A stretch of DNA of 64,000 bases from contig NZ_QVON01000002.1 of assembly GCF_003426735.1 (NCBI RefSeq), positions 620,001 through 684,000 on the forward strand, in the 5' to 3' direction. Below, in pieces: positions 35,069-44,433 of this stretch; position 1 is the first letter of the stretch; every line of letters starts with the position of its first letter. The translations under genes were made by a program, and so were the position numbers. The notes beneath the pieces were generated by a model. It saw nothing but the letters and a program-made list of their open reading frames with translations. It ran no database searches and was not told where the DNA came from. This DNA comes from Arenibacter sp. P308M17. Its GTDB lineage: Bacteria > Bacteroidota > Bacteroidia > Flavobacteriales > Flavobacteriaceae.

Positions 35069-36547
35069 TTACTTTCTCTTATTTTTGTTTCCCAACTTCC
35101 CTAAATAAAATGAGATGGCCCCAAATACGTCTTCGGAAATTCTAAATCGATATAAAACAAAAACATAACAAAGCAGTATCAACATACTCTTTAGGGCAAT
35201 GTTCACCACCGGATGGAAAGAAAACGATACAAAATAAAAAATGGCAGACAATATCCCCAATAAAAATACAACCTTGAGGGTCTCCTTGGTTAAAGGTTGG
35301 ATTCCAAACCTATATTTAACAAAGCCTAATTTTACGGTATTGTAAATAAAAAAGGCCATAAAACTAGCTATGGCCGCACCGTCCAAACCGTATTTTGGAA
35401 TCAGCCAAAGGTTTAACAATATGGTAAGAACGGCCAAAGCGACCCCCATAAGGAGCAAGGCCCTATAAAAATCCGAATTGTACATTATAGCATTATTATT
35501 GCCCAAAAGGGAGTCATACACTCTGGCAAATCCGATGATAAAAACAATTACATATCCGCCACGATAGGACATGGGCAACAAATTGTACAGATCATTTAGG
35601 TTTAGAACAATCAAAATAAATATGAGTCCGGACACGATAAATAAGGTAAGCGAACTCTTTTGATATAATGTTTTAAGCGCCTTGATATCCTTTTTATGAA
35701 GGATTTCCGCAGTTAAGGGATAGGTAATGTTGTGCATGGACCTGGACGGAACCGCAATGACGGTGGCAATGTACCCGGCCACGCTGTAATAGGCCACATT
35801 TTTAATTTCTATAAATTGGTTGATCATTACCTTGTCTACCTCCAGCAAAACTATTGCTGCAGATCCTCCCAAAATAATCAGGGTACTGTAATTAATAATT
35901 TCACGGGTATTGACAGGAAAATTAAAATTGAGCCTTAAACGCAGAGATCTTAAGGCGTAGGCCTGCATAATAAGGGTTCTAAGGATATACATCCCCACCA
36001 TGGCATTGAGAAAGGTGAGCACCGAAATCATATCCAAATAAACCAACAAAAGCAATATCGTTATCACTATTCGGCTGAATACTTCCTTCATGAAGTTGCC
36101 GAAAACCGACTTCATCTGTACCTTTGCCCAGGCATAAAAAACCTCGAAATAGGCCATAGACACGCCAATAATGAAAATATGCCACACATACCCTTTTACT
36201 ATCGGGTTTTCCTTGGACAAAAAATCGCCAATGGTCTCATTGGCCAAATAGGAAATGCCGCCAATAGGTACTATAAGTAGTAAGGGCAAGAAAATCATTA
36301 GGGTCAAAAAACCGTCCTTACCATTATTATTCTGGAAACCTGAGAAATATTTTACCATGGTGTTAGGAATCCCAAAGGCCAATAGCGGCATTAGAACGGA
36401 AGATGCCGAAAGAATTACATTCACCAGGCCAAAATATTCGTCCGTTAAAAACCGTGTATATAAAAATAGCAGGTTCAATGCCCCTATGGCAAAGCCAATA
36501 TAGGTAATCAAAGTATTGTTCAATGATTGTTTTAAGACTATTCCCAT
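35069..36547 (-). CDS. Polysaccharide biosynthesis flippase (Wzx/MATE-like)
   Basis: 492 residues with about 12-14 hydrophobic segments spread over the whole chain and the PST/Wzx-like start LKQSLNNTLITYIGFAIGAL. It would flip lipid-linked oligosaccharide across the inner membrane. It ends the minus-strand operon that starts with the DUF4834 gene; its first codons overlap the end of the GT4 gene by 10 bases, indicating translational coupling. Confidence 0.87.
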   Translation of the reverse strand: MGIVLKQSLNNTLITYIGFAIGALNLLFLYTRFLTDEYFGLVNVILSASSVLMPLLAFGIPNTMVKYFSGFQNNNGKDGFLTLMIFLPLLLIVPIGGISYLANETIGDFLSKENPIVKGYVWHIFIIGVSMAYFEVFYAWAKVQMKSVFGNFMKEVFSRIVITILLLLVYLDMISVLTFLNAMVGMYILRTLIMQAYALRSLRLRLNFNFPVNTREIINYSTLIILGGSAAIVLLEVDKVMINQFIEIKNVAYYSVAGYIATVIAVPSRSMHNITYPLTAEILHKKDIKALKTLYQKSSLTLFIVSGLIFILIVLNLNDLYNLLPMSYRGGYVIVFIIGFARVYDSLLGNNNAIMYNSDFYRALLLMGVALAVLTILLNLWLIPKYGLDGAAIASFMAFFIYNTVKLGFVKYRFGIQPLTKETLKVVFLLGILSAIFYFVSFSFHPVVNIALKSMLILLCYVFVLYRFRISEDVFGAISFYLGKLGNKNKRK

Positions 36548-37818
36548 GCTAAATACTTGGACAATTTTGCCGTTAATTCCCTTCTATGGTATTGTTCAAC
36601 TGCTGCCAAAGGCAAGGTCAATCGTTCCTTTTTATATTCCTGGAACCATTGCAGTAGCGTACTTTTTAATTCATTGAACTGTGGGTAGGTATAGGCCTTG
36701 CCCGTATTGGATCCGGCAATAAGATCTGCCACTTCCCAGTGGGCAGGACCTACGCCCAAGATAGGTCTTTTGGACGCCATATATTCAAATACTTTTCCGG
36801 GAATAATACCTTGGGTCTCCTCTGCATCTATCTCTATCAACAACAGCACTTGGGACTTCCTTTGATATTGCTGTGCATCATTATGGGAAAGATAGCCAAG
36901 CAAATGGGTATAAGGTTGCAGGCCATAAAAATAAATGCTCTCCAAAACGTCCGAACTAATAACGCCTGCCAGCTGCAGTTTGAAACATTTTTTAAAATCG
37001 GGGTATTCGTAAATCAATTCCGATATCGCCTTCCAAAGATTCAGCGGGTTTCTCCCCGTAAGTAGGGATCCGATATGGGAAATGGTAAAATCAACATCCA
37101 AGGCCATAGGACCACCTTCGTTTGAATCGTACCCATTGGTGATAACAGTAATAGGTTTTTGGGTGATTTTGGAAAACTCACGTCTAGTGGTATTACTGGT
37201 CACGATAATTTTATCGGCTTCATTTAACACCAAATGCTCCAGCTGTTTGTGCTTGGCTTGGGAAGCATTGGTCAGTTTTAATTTTTTATGGTAGCCAATG
37301 GAAGTCCACGGATCCCTAAAATCTGTTATCCACCTAATTTTGGTTCGCTTTTTTAGTTCAAGGCCGATAAGATGCAGGCTATGTGGGGGGCCGGTCGTTA
37401 TGACGGTTCCGATACTTTCTTTTTCTATCACTTCCACCAGGAACCTTGTTGAAGGCTTTATCCAAAATTTTCTGGCATCCGGAATAAATAGATTTCCCCG
37501 TATCCATAGCAACACTTTTTCCAAAGCGGATTGATTTTTGGAATTGATGATCCCAGCACTGATCTTTTTTGTCCTCTTTTTTGAAAATAGGCGGGCAAAG
37601 CCATAGGGTTCGCGAATAGGCCTCTTATATACTTTTATCCCATCTGGTATTTCATGTACCAAAGATTCGTCCACTATGGGATAATTGGGGTTTTCGGGGA
37701 TATAGACAATGGGCTCTATATCATAATCCCTAAGGTATTTCACAAATTTCAACCATCGCTGTACACCAGGTCCACCTGCAGGAGGCCAATAATAAGTGAT
37801 GATGAGTACCTTTTGCAT
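36538..37818 (-). CDS. Glycosyltransferase family 4 (GT-B)
   Basis: 426 residues. N-terminal GT-B fold VLIITYYWPPAGGPGVQRWL (about 4-23), later WITDFRDPWTSIGYHKK, IVTSNTTRREF and ITNGYDSNEGG; the nucleotide-sugar side shows IIPGKVFEYMASKRPILGVG with the conserved Glu. There is no signal peptide. It sits between YfhO and the flippase with overlaps on both sides, so it probably adds a sugar to a surface-glycan precursor. Confidence 0.88.
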   Translation of the reverse strand: MQKVLIITYYWPPAGGPGVQRWLKFVKYLRDYDIEPIVYIPENPNYPIVDESLVHEIPDGIKVYKRPIREPYGFARLFSKKRTKKISAGIINSKNQSALEKVLLWIRGNLFIPDARKFWIKPSTRFLVEVIEKESIGTVITTGPPHSLHLIGLELKKRTKIRWITDFRDPWTSIGYHKKLKLTNASQAKHKQLEHLVLNEADKIIVTSNTTRREFSKITQKPITVITNGYDSNEGGPMALDVDFTISHIGSLLTGRNPLNLWKAISELIYEYPDFKKCFKLQLAGVISSDVLESIYFYGLQPYTHLLGYLSHNDAQQYQRKSQVLLLIEIDAEETQGIIPGKVFEYMASKRPILGVGPAHWEVADLIAGSNTGKAYTYPQFNELKSTLLQWFQEYKKERLTLPLAAVEQYHRRELTAKLSKYLAWE

Positions 37819-40253
37819 TAAGCCTTTGGTTTTTTCCTAGCAATCCAAAAAGCATGGCCAATTCCAAAAAAGAGCCCCAAGGCCAATATTATGGAACTGG
37901 CCATGGTTATGTTTCCTCCAATCTTAATTAGGCTTGGCTCAAACTTAAACTCTATTTTATGCTTCCCCGCGGGTATTTGCAAGGCCCGCAAAACATAATT
38001 TACCCTAAAGTGATCCTTTAACTCACCATCGATATAGGCATTCCATCCATGAGGGTAGTACATTTCGGAAAATACGGCCATTCCAGGGTTGCTGTTATCG
38101 GAGCTATAGGTTAAATGATTGGGTCGGTATTCTATCAGTTTTATCGCCGCTGTAGAATCGGTCTTGAAATTAAGCGCTGCTATACTTTCAAACTTGGATT
38201 TATCAAAAACCGCCTTATGCTTTACATCCAAGGTGTTCAAGGCCATTATCTCATCATTGGCGTTAAAAACCGGAACCAACTCATCAATAAACCAGGCATT
38301 GCCATTGGCATCGGGATTTAGGGCTGGATAGTTCCTGCCCTCCTCATCTTGCTGTACCACGTATTTAACGTTGAGCATACTCAGCACCTTAACGTTGTTC
38401 TTGGAAATATGGAAGTCGAACAACTCCTGTATCCCCGCGGGTTTGGCGGCGTGATACCCCCATATGGACTGGTGAAAATATGCGGTACGGCCTCCCCCAC
38501 CAATCTCTGATGGATCGTATACCCTAAAAACAGTAGTATCCTTTGCTATCTGTTTATCCATTTCCGTTTCCTGAAAGGGTTCCACCATTCTGCGTTGTAC
38601 TACGAAATCATCTTCGTTTACGTAACGCTTGGCTACACCCACCAGATCAAACAAGAGCAGGACTCCCAAAATAATTATAACTAGATTTTGTTTCAATTTA
38701 TCCTTTAGATAGAACCAAATGGCAAGAGCTGCCAAAGCCACATAGATCAATGACCGAAATATATCTGCATTGTATACCGACTTGCGATCTGATACAATTA
38801 AGGAGACGATGTCATCGCCATAATACTGCCTGTAGGTTTCATCGCTCTGTCCCACAAAATCGAACATTCCCTTTATTAAAAAAAGAACAACTCCGATACC
38901 CATGGTAATAAAAAGAGTGAGCTTTAAGTCCTTTAGCTTCTTAGAGGTGTCCATCTTCTTATCAAAAAGTTGTGATAAGGCCAAGATGGCCAAGACAGGT
39001 ACACATAATTCAAGAATAACTTGAATGGATGAAACCGCCCTAAACTTATTGTACATCGGAAAATAATCGATCATTAGATCTGTCAGAAAGCTAAAATTTT
39101 TGCCCCACGAAAGAAGTAGTGCCATGATAGTACCTCCCAAAAGCCACCATTTCACTTTTCCCCTTACCAAGAAAAGCCCAAGGACAAAGAGGAAAAACAC
39201 TACGGCCCCTATGTAGGCAGGGGCCGCAACTATAGGCTGGTCTCCCCAGTAAAGGGGAAGGGCACTGGTAAAATCCAATGCCTTGGTCCTGGAAATACCA
39301 TTCTCGGTCAAAAAATCATAGGTTTTGGAATCGGTTCCCAGATCCTCGCCCCCGGAACCACCGAACAGTCTTGGAACAAACAAATTCAGGGATTCTACAA
39401 TTCCATAACTGAATTGGGTTATATATTCCCGGTCCAGACCGGAACCACTTTCCTTTGGTTCCCCGTTGGCACTTATGGTGAGGTCGGATTTTCCTCTTGT
39501 ACTCCAATCCGCATATTCCTTGGTAGCCAAAAGACTGGTGGCATTGGCAGCAATTCCCAACAATACCGCCAAAACCAGGATTCCGATGGAAATACCAAAA
39601 TGTTTCAGTTTCTTTTTCTTAATGGCGTCCACTAGGTAGACAACCCCTAAAATGAGTACCAATAACATAAAATAGTAGGTCATCTGATAATGGTTGGCAC
39701 CCACTTCCAAGGCCATAGCAATGGCCGTTAGAAGAAACCCCCAGAGGTATTTCTTTCTAAAGACCAAAACAATTCCTCCCAAGAGCATGGGCAAATAGCC
39801 AATGGCATGTGCCTTTGCGTTGTGCCCCACCCCCAATATAATGATCATATAGGTAGAAAAACCAAAGGCCAGTGCCCCCACTATCGCCAATTTGTAGTCC
39901 ACCTTGAGACAACAGAGCAAAATATAAAAACCGATAAGATATATAAAAAGATAATCCGCAGGCCTAGGTAAAAATCGGATAATCCGATCCAGCTTTTTTA
40001 CGTAGTCGTGGGGATAATAGGCTCCCAACTGATAGGTGGGCATTCCGCCGAAGGCACTATTGGTCCAATACGGTTCCTCCCCCGTTTTTTTTCGATAATC
40101 GTTTTGTTCTTTGGCCATCCCGGTAAATTGGACAATATCGGATTGTTCGATCACCTTCCCCTGAAGTACGGGATGGAAATACGCCAGCGCTACAATTACA
40201 AAAAATACGGTTACAAAAAAATGGACAAAAAAGGCTCTTGGACCGTTTTTCAT
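37818..40253 (-). CDS. YfhO family membrane protein (GT-C-like)
   Basis: An 811-residue polytopic membrane protein with about 12-13 membrane helices in the first ~560 residues and a periplasmic C-terminal domain (EYRPNHLTYSSDNSNPGMAV, FSEMYYPHGWNAYIDG), then a last helix near 780-800. The loop after helix 1 (QFTGMAKEQNDYRKKTGEEP) and YWTNSAFGGMPTYQLGAYYP are family hallmarks. In Bacillus YfhO glycosylates teichoic acid; in a Gram-negative the acceptor is unknown. Its last base overlaps the GT4 start. Confidence 0.88.
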   Translation of the reverse strand: MKNGPRAFFVHFFVTVFFVIVALAYFHPVLQGKVIEQSDIVQFTGMAKEQNDYRKKTGEEPYWTNSAFGGMPTYQLGAYYPHDYVKKLDRIIRFLPRPADYLFIYLIGFYILLCCLKVDYKLAIVGALAFGFSTYMIIILGVGHNAKAHAIGYLPMLLGGIVLVFRKKYLWGFLLTAIAMALEVGANHYQMTYYFMLLVLILGVVYLVDAIKKKKLKHFGISIGILVLAVLLGIAANATSLLATKEYADWSTRGKSDLTISANGEPKESGSGLDREYITQFSYGIVESLNLFVPRLFGGSGGEDLGTDSKTYDFLTENGISRTKALDFTSALPLYWGDQPIVAAPAYIGAVVFFLFVLGLFLVRGKVKWWLLGGTIMALLLSWGKNFSFLTDLMIDYFPMYNKFRAVSSIQVILELCVPVLAILALSQLFDKKMDTSKKLKDLKLTLFITMGIGVVLFLIKGMFDFVGQSDETYRQYYGDDIVSLIVSDRKSVYNADIFRSLIYVALAALAIWFYLKDKLKQNLVIIILGVLLLFDLVGVAKRYVNEDDFVVQRRMVEPFQETEMDKQIAKDTTVFRVYDPSEIGGGGRTAYFHQSIWGYHAAKPAGIQELFDFHISKNNVKVLSMLNVKYVVQQDEEGRNYPALNPDANGNAWFIDELVPVFNANDEIMALNTLDVKHKAVFDKSKFESIAALNFKTDSTAAIKLIEYRPNHLTYSSDNSNPGMAVFSEMYYPHGWNAYIDGELKDHFRVNYVLRALQIPAGKHKIEFKFEPSLIKIGGNITMASSIILALGLFFGIGHAFWIARKKPKA

Positions 40254-40272
40254 ATTCGGTTATGGTAAAAGG

Positions 40273-40536
40273 TTATTCAATTTCCTCAAAATCTATGTAT
40301 TCTCCAACATTTTTTGAGCTGTTCTTTTTCTTGGTAGTTTTTTTATCTATGATAACGTCGCCTATTTGCTCTTCGTCTTGGGCTTGCCGGCCGGCAAAAC
40401 CTTCAAACCTTTCCTTAAAATGTTCCTCGGTCTTCTTTGCTGCGTACCTGAACAATTTAGGGGCAAACCATTTGGCCAGAATTTTAAACAAATAGTATAC
40501 TAAGAGTACAATTAGTACCGTTTTTAAAAAACCCAT
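40273..40536 (-). CDS. DUF4834 family small membrane protein
   Basis: 87 residues: an N-terminal membrane segment (FLKTVLIVLLVYYLFKILAK) followed by a charged tail with KKTEEHFKERF and a Lys/Asn-rich end. Small proteins of this kind precede YfhO in flavobacterial genomes, as here with a 19-base gap. Role unknown; it may assist the membrane complex. Confidence 0.78.
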   Translation of the reverse strand: MGFLKTVLIVLLVYYLFKILAKWFAPKLFRYAAKKTEEHFKERFEGFAGRQAQDEEQIGDVIIDKKTTKKKNSSKNVGEYIDFEEIE

Positions 40537-40558
40537 AATTAGTTGACAAATTTTATAT

Positions 40559-40566
40559 CAAAAGTA
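40559..40566 (-). promoter_or_regulatory. -7 box of the DUF4834-YfhO-GT4-flippase operon
   Basis: Plus-strand CAAAAGTA reads TACTTTTG on the minus strand, an exact TAnnTTTG match 22 bases upstream of the ATG at 40536. It is the only box found for this four-gene run. Confidence 0.6.
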
Positions 40567-40624
40567 CAATTCTAACGTTGTATTAATAGTGCAAAAGTCT
40601 TAAAATAATAATAAAATAGTACCT

Positions 40625-41701
40625 ATGGAGTATAATGTTTCCAAGAAACGCCTGATGAAAATACTAATATTTGGAATTTTCGCTATTCCATGGGCCGCAT
40701 TTTCACAATACACCGATGTCATCAACTCTAACCGCCCTGGACAATCCGTAAGTGCATACGCGATAGGCACCAACGTTTTACAGGCCGAATTCGGCATTGC
40801 TTATGAACAGCAGGATCACTCAAAGCTGGCTACCGAATCTAATATTTTTGGAGCCGATCTATCATTGCGATATGGCCTATTTTTCGAAACCTTGGAACTG
40901 AATTACGAAGGCACTTTCGACAATCAAAATAAAACATACACCAACACCGGGGTAGAAATAACGAACACCGATTTTTCCAGAAACAGGATCGGTTTAAAAT
41001 ATTTGGTTTACGACCCTTTCAAAAATCCCGAAAACAACAAGCCCAATCTATATAGTTGGAAGGCCAACCATAGGTTTAGGCTAAAAAACCTAATCCCTGC
41101 CATATCGGTCTACGCAGGCGCTAATTTTGTATTGGGCGATAACCCATTTTACAGTGGAGACCCCACCGTATCCCCCAGGGTAATGGTCGCTACCCAAAGT
41201 AGGTTAACCCCAAGATTTGTGCTTATTTCCAATATTGCCTATGACAGATTGGGGACCGATTTCCCAGAATGGAACTACAGTGTATCCCTATCGCATGCTT
41301 TTAGAGACCCTAAATGGAGTGTATTTGTAGAAAACCAAGGAATAAAAAGCGATCGGTATTCCGACGTGCTTTTAAGGGGTGGAGTAGCCCATTTGTTGGG
41401 TGAAAATATGCAGGTGGATATGCACTTGGGCGCCAGTTTTAAAAATACGCCCAGTAGGATCTTTGCCGCAATGGGATTCTCCTATAGGATAGACATGCAC
41501 AAAGACAAGATGAAGGCCATTGAGGACCAAAAGGCCGGCGAAAATGGCGGTCCTATCAACAAGAACGCCATGAAGAAAAAGAACAAAGGCAAAAACAAAG
41601 GTTCCGGTGCAGAGGATATCGATTTGGGGCCTTCCAAAAAGCAACTACGGAAATTAAAGAAAAAGGAAAAGAATAGGGACGATTCTGAAATTGATTTCTA
41701 A
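40625..41701 (+). CDS. Outer-membrane transporter-like beta-barrel protein
   Basis: 358 residues. A signal peptide ends at AAFSQ (about residue 28). The body alternates hydrophobic and polar residues in barrel-like strands (NSNRPGQSVSAYAIGTNVLQ, FGADLSLRYGLF, HRFRLKNLIPAISVYAGANF) and matches the PF13557-type transporter pattern. The last ~60 residues are Lys-rich and disordered (MKKKNKGKNKGSG), which is unusual for a barrel. ATG 40655 (MKILIFG) is an alternative start that gives a tighter signal peptide. Confidence 0.75.
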   Translation: MEYNVSKKRLMKILIFGIFAIPWAAFSQYTDVINSNRPGQSVSAYAIGTNVLQAEFGIAYEQQDHSKLATESNIFGADLSLRYGLFFETLELNYEGTFDNQNKTYTNTGVEITNTDFSRNRIGLKYLVYDPFKNPENNKPNLYSWKANHRFRLKNLIPAISVYAGANFVLGDNPFYSGDPTVSPRVMVATQSRLTPRFVLISNIAYDRLGTDFPEWNYSVSLSHAFRDPKWSVFVENQGIKSDRYSDVLLRGGVAHLLGENMQVDMHLGASFKNTPSRIFAAMGFSYRIDMHKDKMKAIEDQKAGENGGPINKNAMKKKNKGKNKGSGAEDIDLGPSKKQLRKLKKKEKNRDDSEIDF

Positions 41702-41769
41702 CAAAATAACCTTTGTCCTTTTTCCTATAGATTAATATTGCTAATATTGGGCCCTGTAAGAAATATGGC

Positions 41770-42888
41770 ATGGTTATTCTAAAAGAAGCAAAAACAAAAT
41801 CGGAACTTAAAGATTTCGTTCAATTTCCCTTTTCCCTGTACAAGGATTCCCCCTATTGGGTCCCCCCCATTATCAATGACGAACTGGAGTCTTTTGACAA
41901 AAACAAGAACCCTGTGTTCAAGGATGCGGATGCCTGGTTTTATCTGGCCTATAGGGACAACAAAATTGTGGGAAGGGTCGCGGCCATTATCAATAGATTG
42001 GAAGTGGACACACAGCAGCTAAAAAAAATGCGTTTCGGTTGGTTCGATTTTGAGGATGACTATGAGGTTACAGCGGTGCTCTTCAACAAGGTGGCGGAAA
42101 TAGGGAAAGAGCATAGGTTATCCTATATGGAGGGGCCGGTAGGCTTTTCCAATCTGGACAAAGTGGGGGTACTTACCGAAGGTTTTGATGAAATAGGCAC
42201 CATGATCACTTGGTACAACCATCCTTATTACAAAGACCATTTTGAACGCTTTGGGTTTGTAAAGGAAAAGGAATACATGGAAAATAAATTCCCATTTAGC
42301 AATGCAGAGCCCAAATTTTTTGAAAAGGCAAACGATCTGGTAAGAAAACGTTATGGTGTTAAGGAATTGAACTTTAATAAAACCAAGGACGTAATGCCCT
42401 GGGTAGATCAAATGTTCGATCTTTTCAACGAGACCTATTCCTCTCTTTCTTCCTTTGTGCGCATCACGGATATTCAAAAGGAATACTTCAAAAAAAAATA
42501 CATCAGTTTTATAAATCCCGAGTATATCAAATTCATCTTGGACAAAGATGATAAATTGATTGCGTTTGGAATTGTTATGCCCTCATTTTCACGGGCCTTG
42601 CAAAAGGCCAGGGGGAAATTATTCCCTTTTGGCATATTTCATTTGCTAAACGCTAAAAGAAATAGTAAAGAGGTCCTATTTTATTTGATAGGGGTACTTC
42701 CAGAATACCAGAATAAAGGGGTTACCGCCGTAATGTTCAATGAGTATTACAAGACCTTTAAGGCCAAGGGCATAGAAAAATGCGTTAGGACCCCTGAATT
42801 GGAGGAAAATGTGGCCATTCGCCAGTTATGGAAGCATTTCGACCCAAAAATTTATAAGAGGAGAAGAACCTATCGTATGGATCTATAA
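41770..42888 (+). CDS. GNAT-like protein with two acetyltransferase-type domains (family sometimes labelled GTP cyclohydrolase)
   Basis: 372 residues. The N-terminal half has LKDFVQFPFSLYKDSPYWVP, NKIVGRVAAIINR and MEGPVGFSNLDKVGVLTEGF; the C-terminal half ends in a GNAT-like LIGVLPEYQNKGVTAVMFNE and RTPELEENVAIRQLWKHFDP. The pattern is conserved across Bacteroidota. The GTP cyclohydrolase label attached to some homologues has no support here (no zinc or GTP motif). Substrate unknown. Confidence 0.78.
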   Translation: MVILKEAKTKSELKDFVQFPFSLYKDSPYWVPPIINDELESFDKNKNPVFKDADAWFYLAYRDNKIVGRVAAIINRLEVDTQQLKKMRFGWFDFEDDYEVTAVLFNKVAEIGKEHRLSYMEGPVGFSNLDKVGVLTEGFDEIGTMITWYNHPYYKDHFERFGFVKEKEYMENKFPFSNAEPKFFEKANDLVRKRYGVKELNFNKTKDVMPWVDQMFDLFNETYSSLSSFVRITDIQKEYFKKKYISFINPEYIKFILDKDDKLIAFGIVMPSFSRALQKARGKLFPFGIFHLLNAKRNSKEVLFYLIGVLPEYQNKGVTAVMFNEYYKTFKAKGIEKCVRTPELEENVAIRQLWKHFDPKIYKRRRTYRMDL

Positions 42889-42937
42889 GGTGACTGTGCA
42901 ACATTTTTTTTCTTGGCCAGACAAAAAAATGGCGACT

Positions 42938-42970
42938 TAAACGACACAGTAGCATTGATACGACACTAGT
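42938..42970. repeat. Fragment related to the 30.2-kb MITE-like element
   Basis: TTAAACGACACAGTAGC and ATACGACACTAGTGG repeat the right-end words of the elements at 4854-4909 and 30183-30350 (TTAAACG, CGACACTAGT). The left end is too decayed to define. Confidence 0.4.
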
Positions 42971-43001
42971 GGCTATAATCAAGGTTGAGCTATAGAAAAT
43001 A

Positions 43002-43032
43002 AAGAAGCCAGCCTTAAAAAAGCTGGCTTCTT
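43002..43032. terminator. Strong bidirectional terminator
   Basis: AAGAAGCCAGC pairs perfectly over 11 bp with GCTGGCTTCTT across a 9-base A-rich loop. It sits between two converging genes with A/T runs on both sides. Confidence 0.87.
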
Positions 43033-43050
43033 TATATAATTAAAAAAATA

Positions 43051-44310
43051 TTATTCTCCCATCGCCGCCGCTACGGCCGCAGACAATCTTTTGTAGGTCC
43101 CGTTCTGTAATCGTTCGCGTATTACCGAGAAGGCCTCCAAAGTTTCAGATACGTCCTGCAAGGTATGCGTGGCCGTAGGGATCATTCTCAATAGAATTAG
43201 TCCTTTAGGGATTACAGGATAAACTACAATGGAACAGAAAATACCAAAATTTTCCCTCAGATCCTTGACCAACGCCATGGCTTCGGGAATACTGCCATTA
43301 AGATAAACAGGCGTAACACAGCTAGTGGTAGTCCCTATATCAAAACCCCTTTCCTTTAATCCGTTCTGCAAGGCATTTACATTCTCCCAAAGTTTGGCCT
43401 TGAGTTCCGGTTGGGTACGAAGCATATCCAACCTTTTAAGTGCTCCTTTTACATAAATCATCGGTAATGATTTGGCAAACATTTGGGACCGTAAATTGTA
43501 TTTAAGATACTCAATAATCTCTTTATCCGCAGCCAAAAAAGCTCCGATACCTGCCATAGATTTGGCAAAAGTTGCAAAATAGACATCTATATCGTCCTGT
43601 ATCCCTTGTTCCTCACCTGCCCCTGCCCCGGTTTTGCCCAAGGTACCAAAACCGTGTGCATCATCTACGAACAATCTGAAGTTATATTTTTTCTTCAGGG
43701 CAACGATTTCCTTAAGCTTGCCCTGTTCTCCGCGCATACCAAATACCCCTTCGGATATCACCAATATACCTCCCCCGGTCTGTTCGGCCATTTTAACGGC
43801 CCTGTCCAAGTTTTTTTCAAGACTCTCTATGTCATTGTGCTTAAAGGTAAAACGCTTGCCCATATGCAAACGTACGCCATCAATAATACAGGCATGGGAA
43901 TCAACATCGTAAACAATGATATCATCCTTGGAAACCAAGGCATCAATGGCGGAAACCATTCCCTGGTAACCAAAGTTCAACAAATAGGCGGATTCCTTAT
44001 TGACAAAAGCAGCCAATTCCTGTTCCAATTGTTCGTGGAAATCCGTATGTCCACTCATCATTCTTGCCCCCATAGGAAAAGCGGCACCATACTCCATGGC
44101 TGCCTCACCATCTACCTTCTTCACTTCCGGCAAGTTGGCCAATCCCAAGTAATCATTTATACTCCAGGTAATAACTTCCTTTCCTTGGAACTTCATCCTA
44201 TTGGATATTGGACCTTCTAATTTTGGAAATACAAAATATCCCTCTGCTTGGGAAGCCCATTTTCCTAAAGGCCCTTTATTTTCGATAATTCTGTCAAATA
44301 AATCTCTCAT
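43051..44310 (-). CDS. Alpha-oxoamine synthase (PLP), candidate cysteate/serine acyltransferase for sphingo- or sulfonolipid synthesis
   Basis: 419 residues of the KBL/AONS/serine-palmitoyltransferase family, which condense an amino acid with acyl-CoA or acyl-ACP and release CO2. Seen: YLGLANLPEVK, HTDFHEQLE, substrate/PLP residues in VDDAHGFGTLG (Asp216/217, His219) and the PLP Lys250 in FATFAKSMAGIGAFLA. Both biotin and threonine enzymes share this fold. Its neighbour is a cysteine-synthase-like enzyme, which points to cysteate plus acyl-ACP (capnine), while serine palmitoyltransferase is the main alternative. A promoter box is 24 bases upstream. Confidence 0.83.
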   Translation of the reverse strand: MRDLFDRIIENKGPLGKWASQAEGYFVFPKLEGPISNRMKFQGKEVITWSINDYLGLANLPEVKKVDGEAAMEYGAAFPMGARMMSGHTDFHEQLEQELAAFVNKESAYLLNFGYQGMVSAIDALVSKDDIIVYDVDSHACIIDGVRLHMGKRFTFKHNDIESLEKNLDRAVKMAEQTGGGILVISEGVFGMRGEQGKLKEIVALKKKYNFRLFVDDAHGFGTLGKTGAGAGEEQGIQDDIDVYFATFAKSMAGIGAFLAADKEIIEYLKYNLRSQMFAKSLPMIYVKGALKRLDMLRTQPELKAKLWENVNALQNGLKERGFDIGTTTSCVTPVYLNGSIPEAMALVKDLRENFGIFCSIVVYPVIPKGLILLRMIPTATHTLQDVSETLEAFSVIRERLQNGTYKRLSAAVAAAMGE

Positions 44311-44333
44311 CTAGCCTACATTGATTGTTACTG

Positions 44334-44341
44334 CAAAAATA
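44334..44341 (-). promoter_or_regulatory. -7 box of the alpha-oxoamine synthase gene
   Basis: Plus-strand CAAAAATA reads TATTTTTG on the minus strand, exact TAnnTTTG match, 23 bases upstream of the ATG at 44310. Confidence 0.6.
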
Positions 44342-44380
44342 TATATTTTTAATATGCATATGCAACTTATTTAATACATA

Positions 44381-44412
44381 AAAAGCAACGACTTATGAAC
44401 CGTTGCTTTTGT
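44381..44412 (-). terminator. Terminator of the cysteine-synthase-like gene
   Basis: AAAAGCAACG pairs with CGTTGCTTTT over a 10-base loop; reading on the minus strand, T-rich sequence follows. It separates the two PLP-enzyme genes into independent units. Confidence 0.8.
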
Positions 44413-44433
44413 ATTATAAATTTTGCATAACCC

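Noticed and set aside
41372-41644. Minus-strand frame over the outer-membrane transporter-like gene
   Set aside because: Shadow of a coding frame; no independent evidence.
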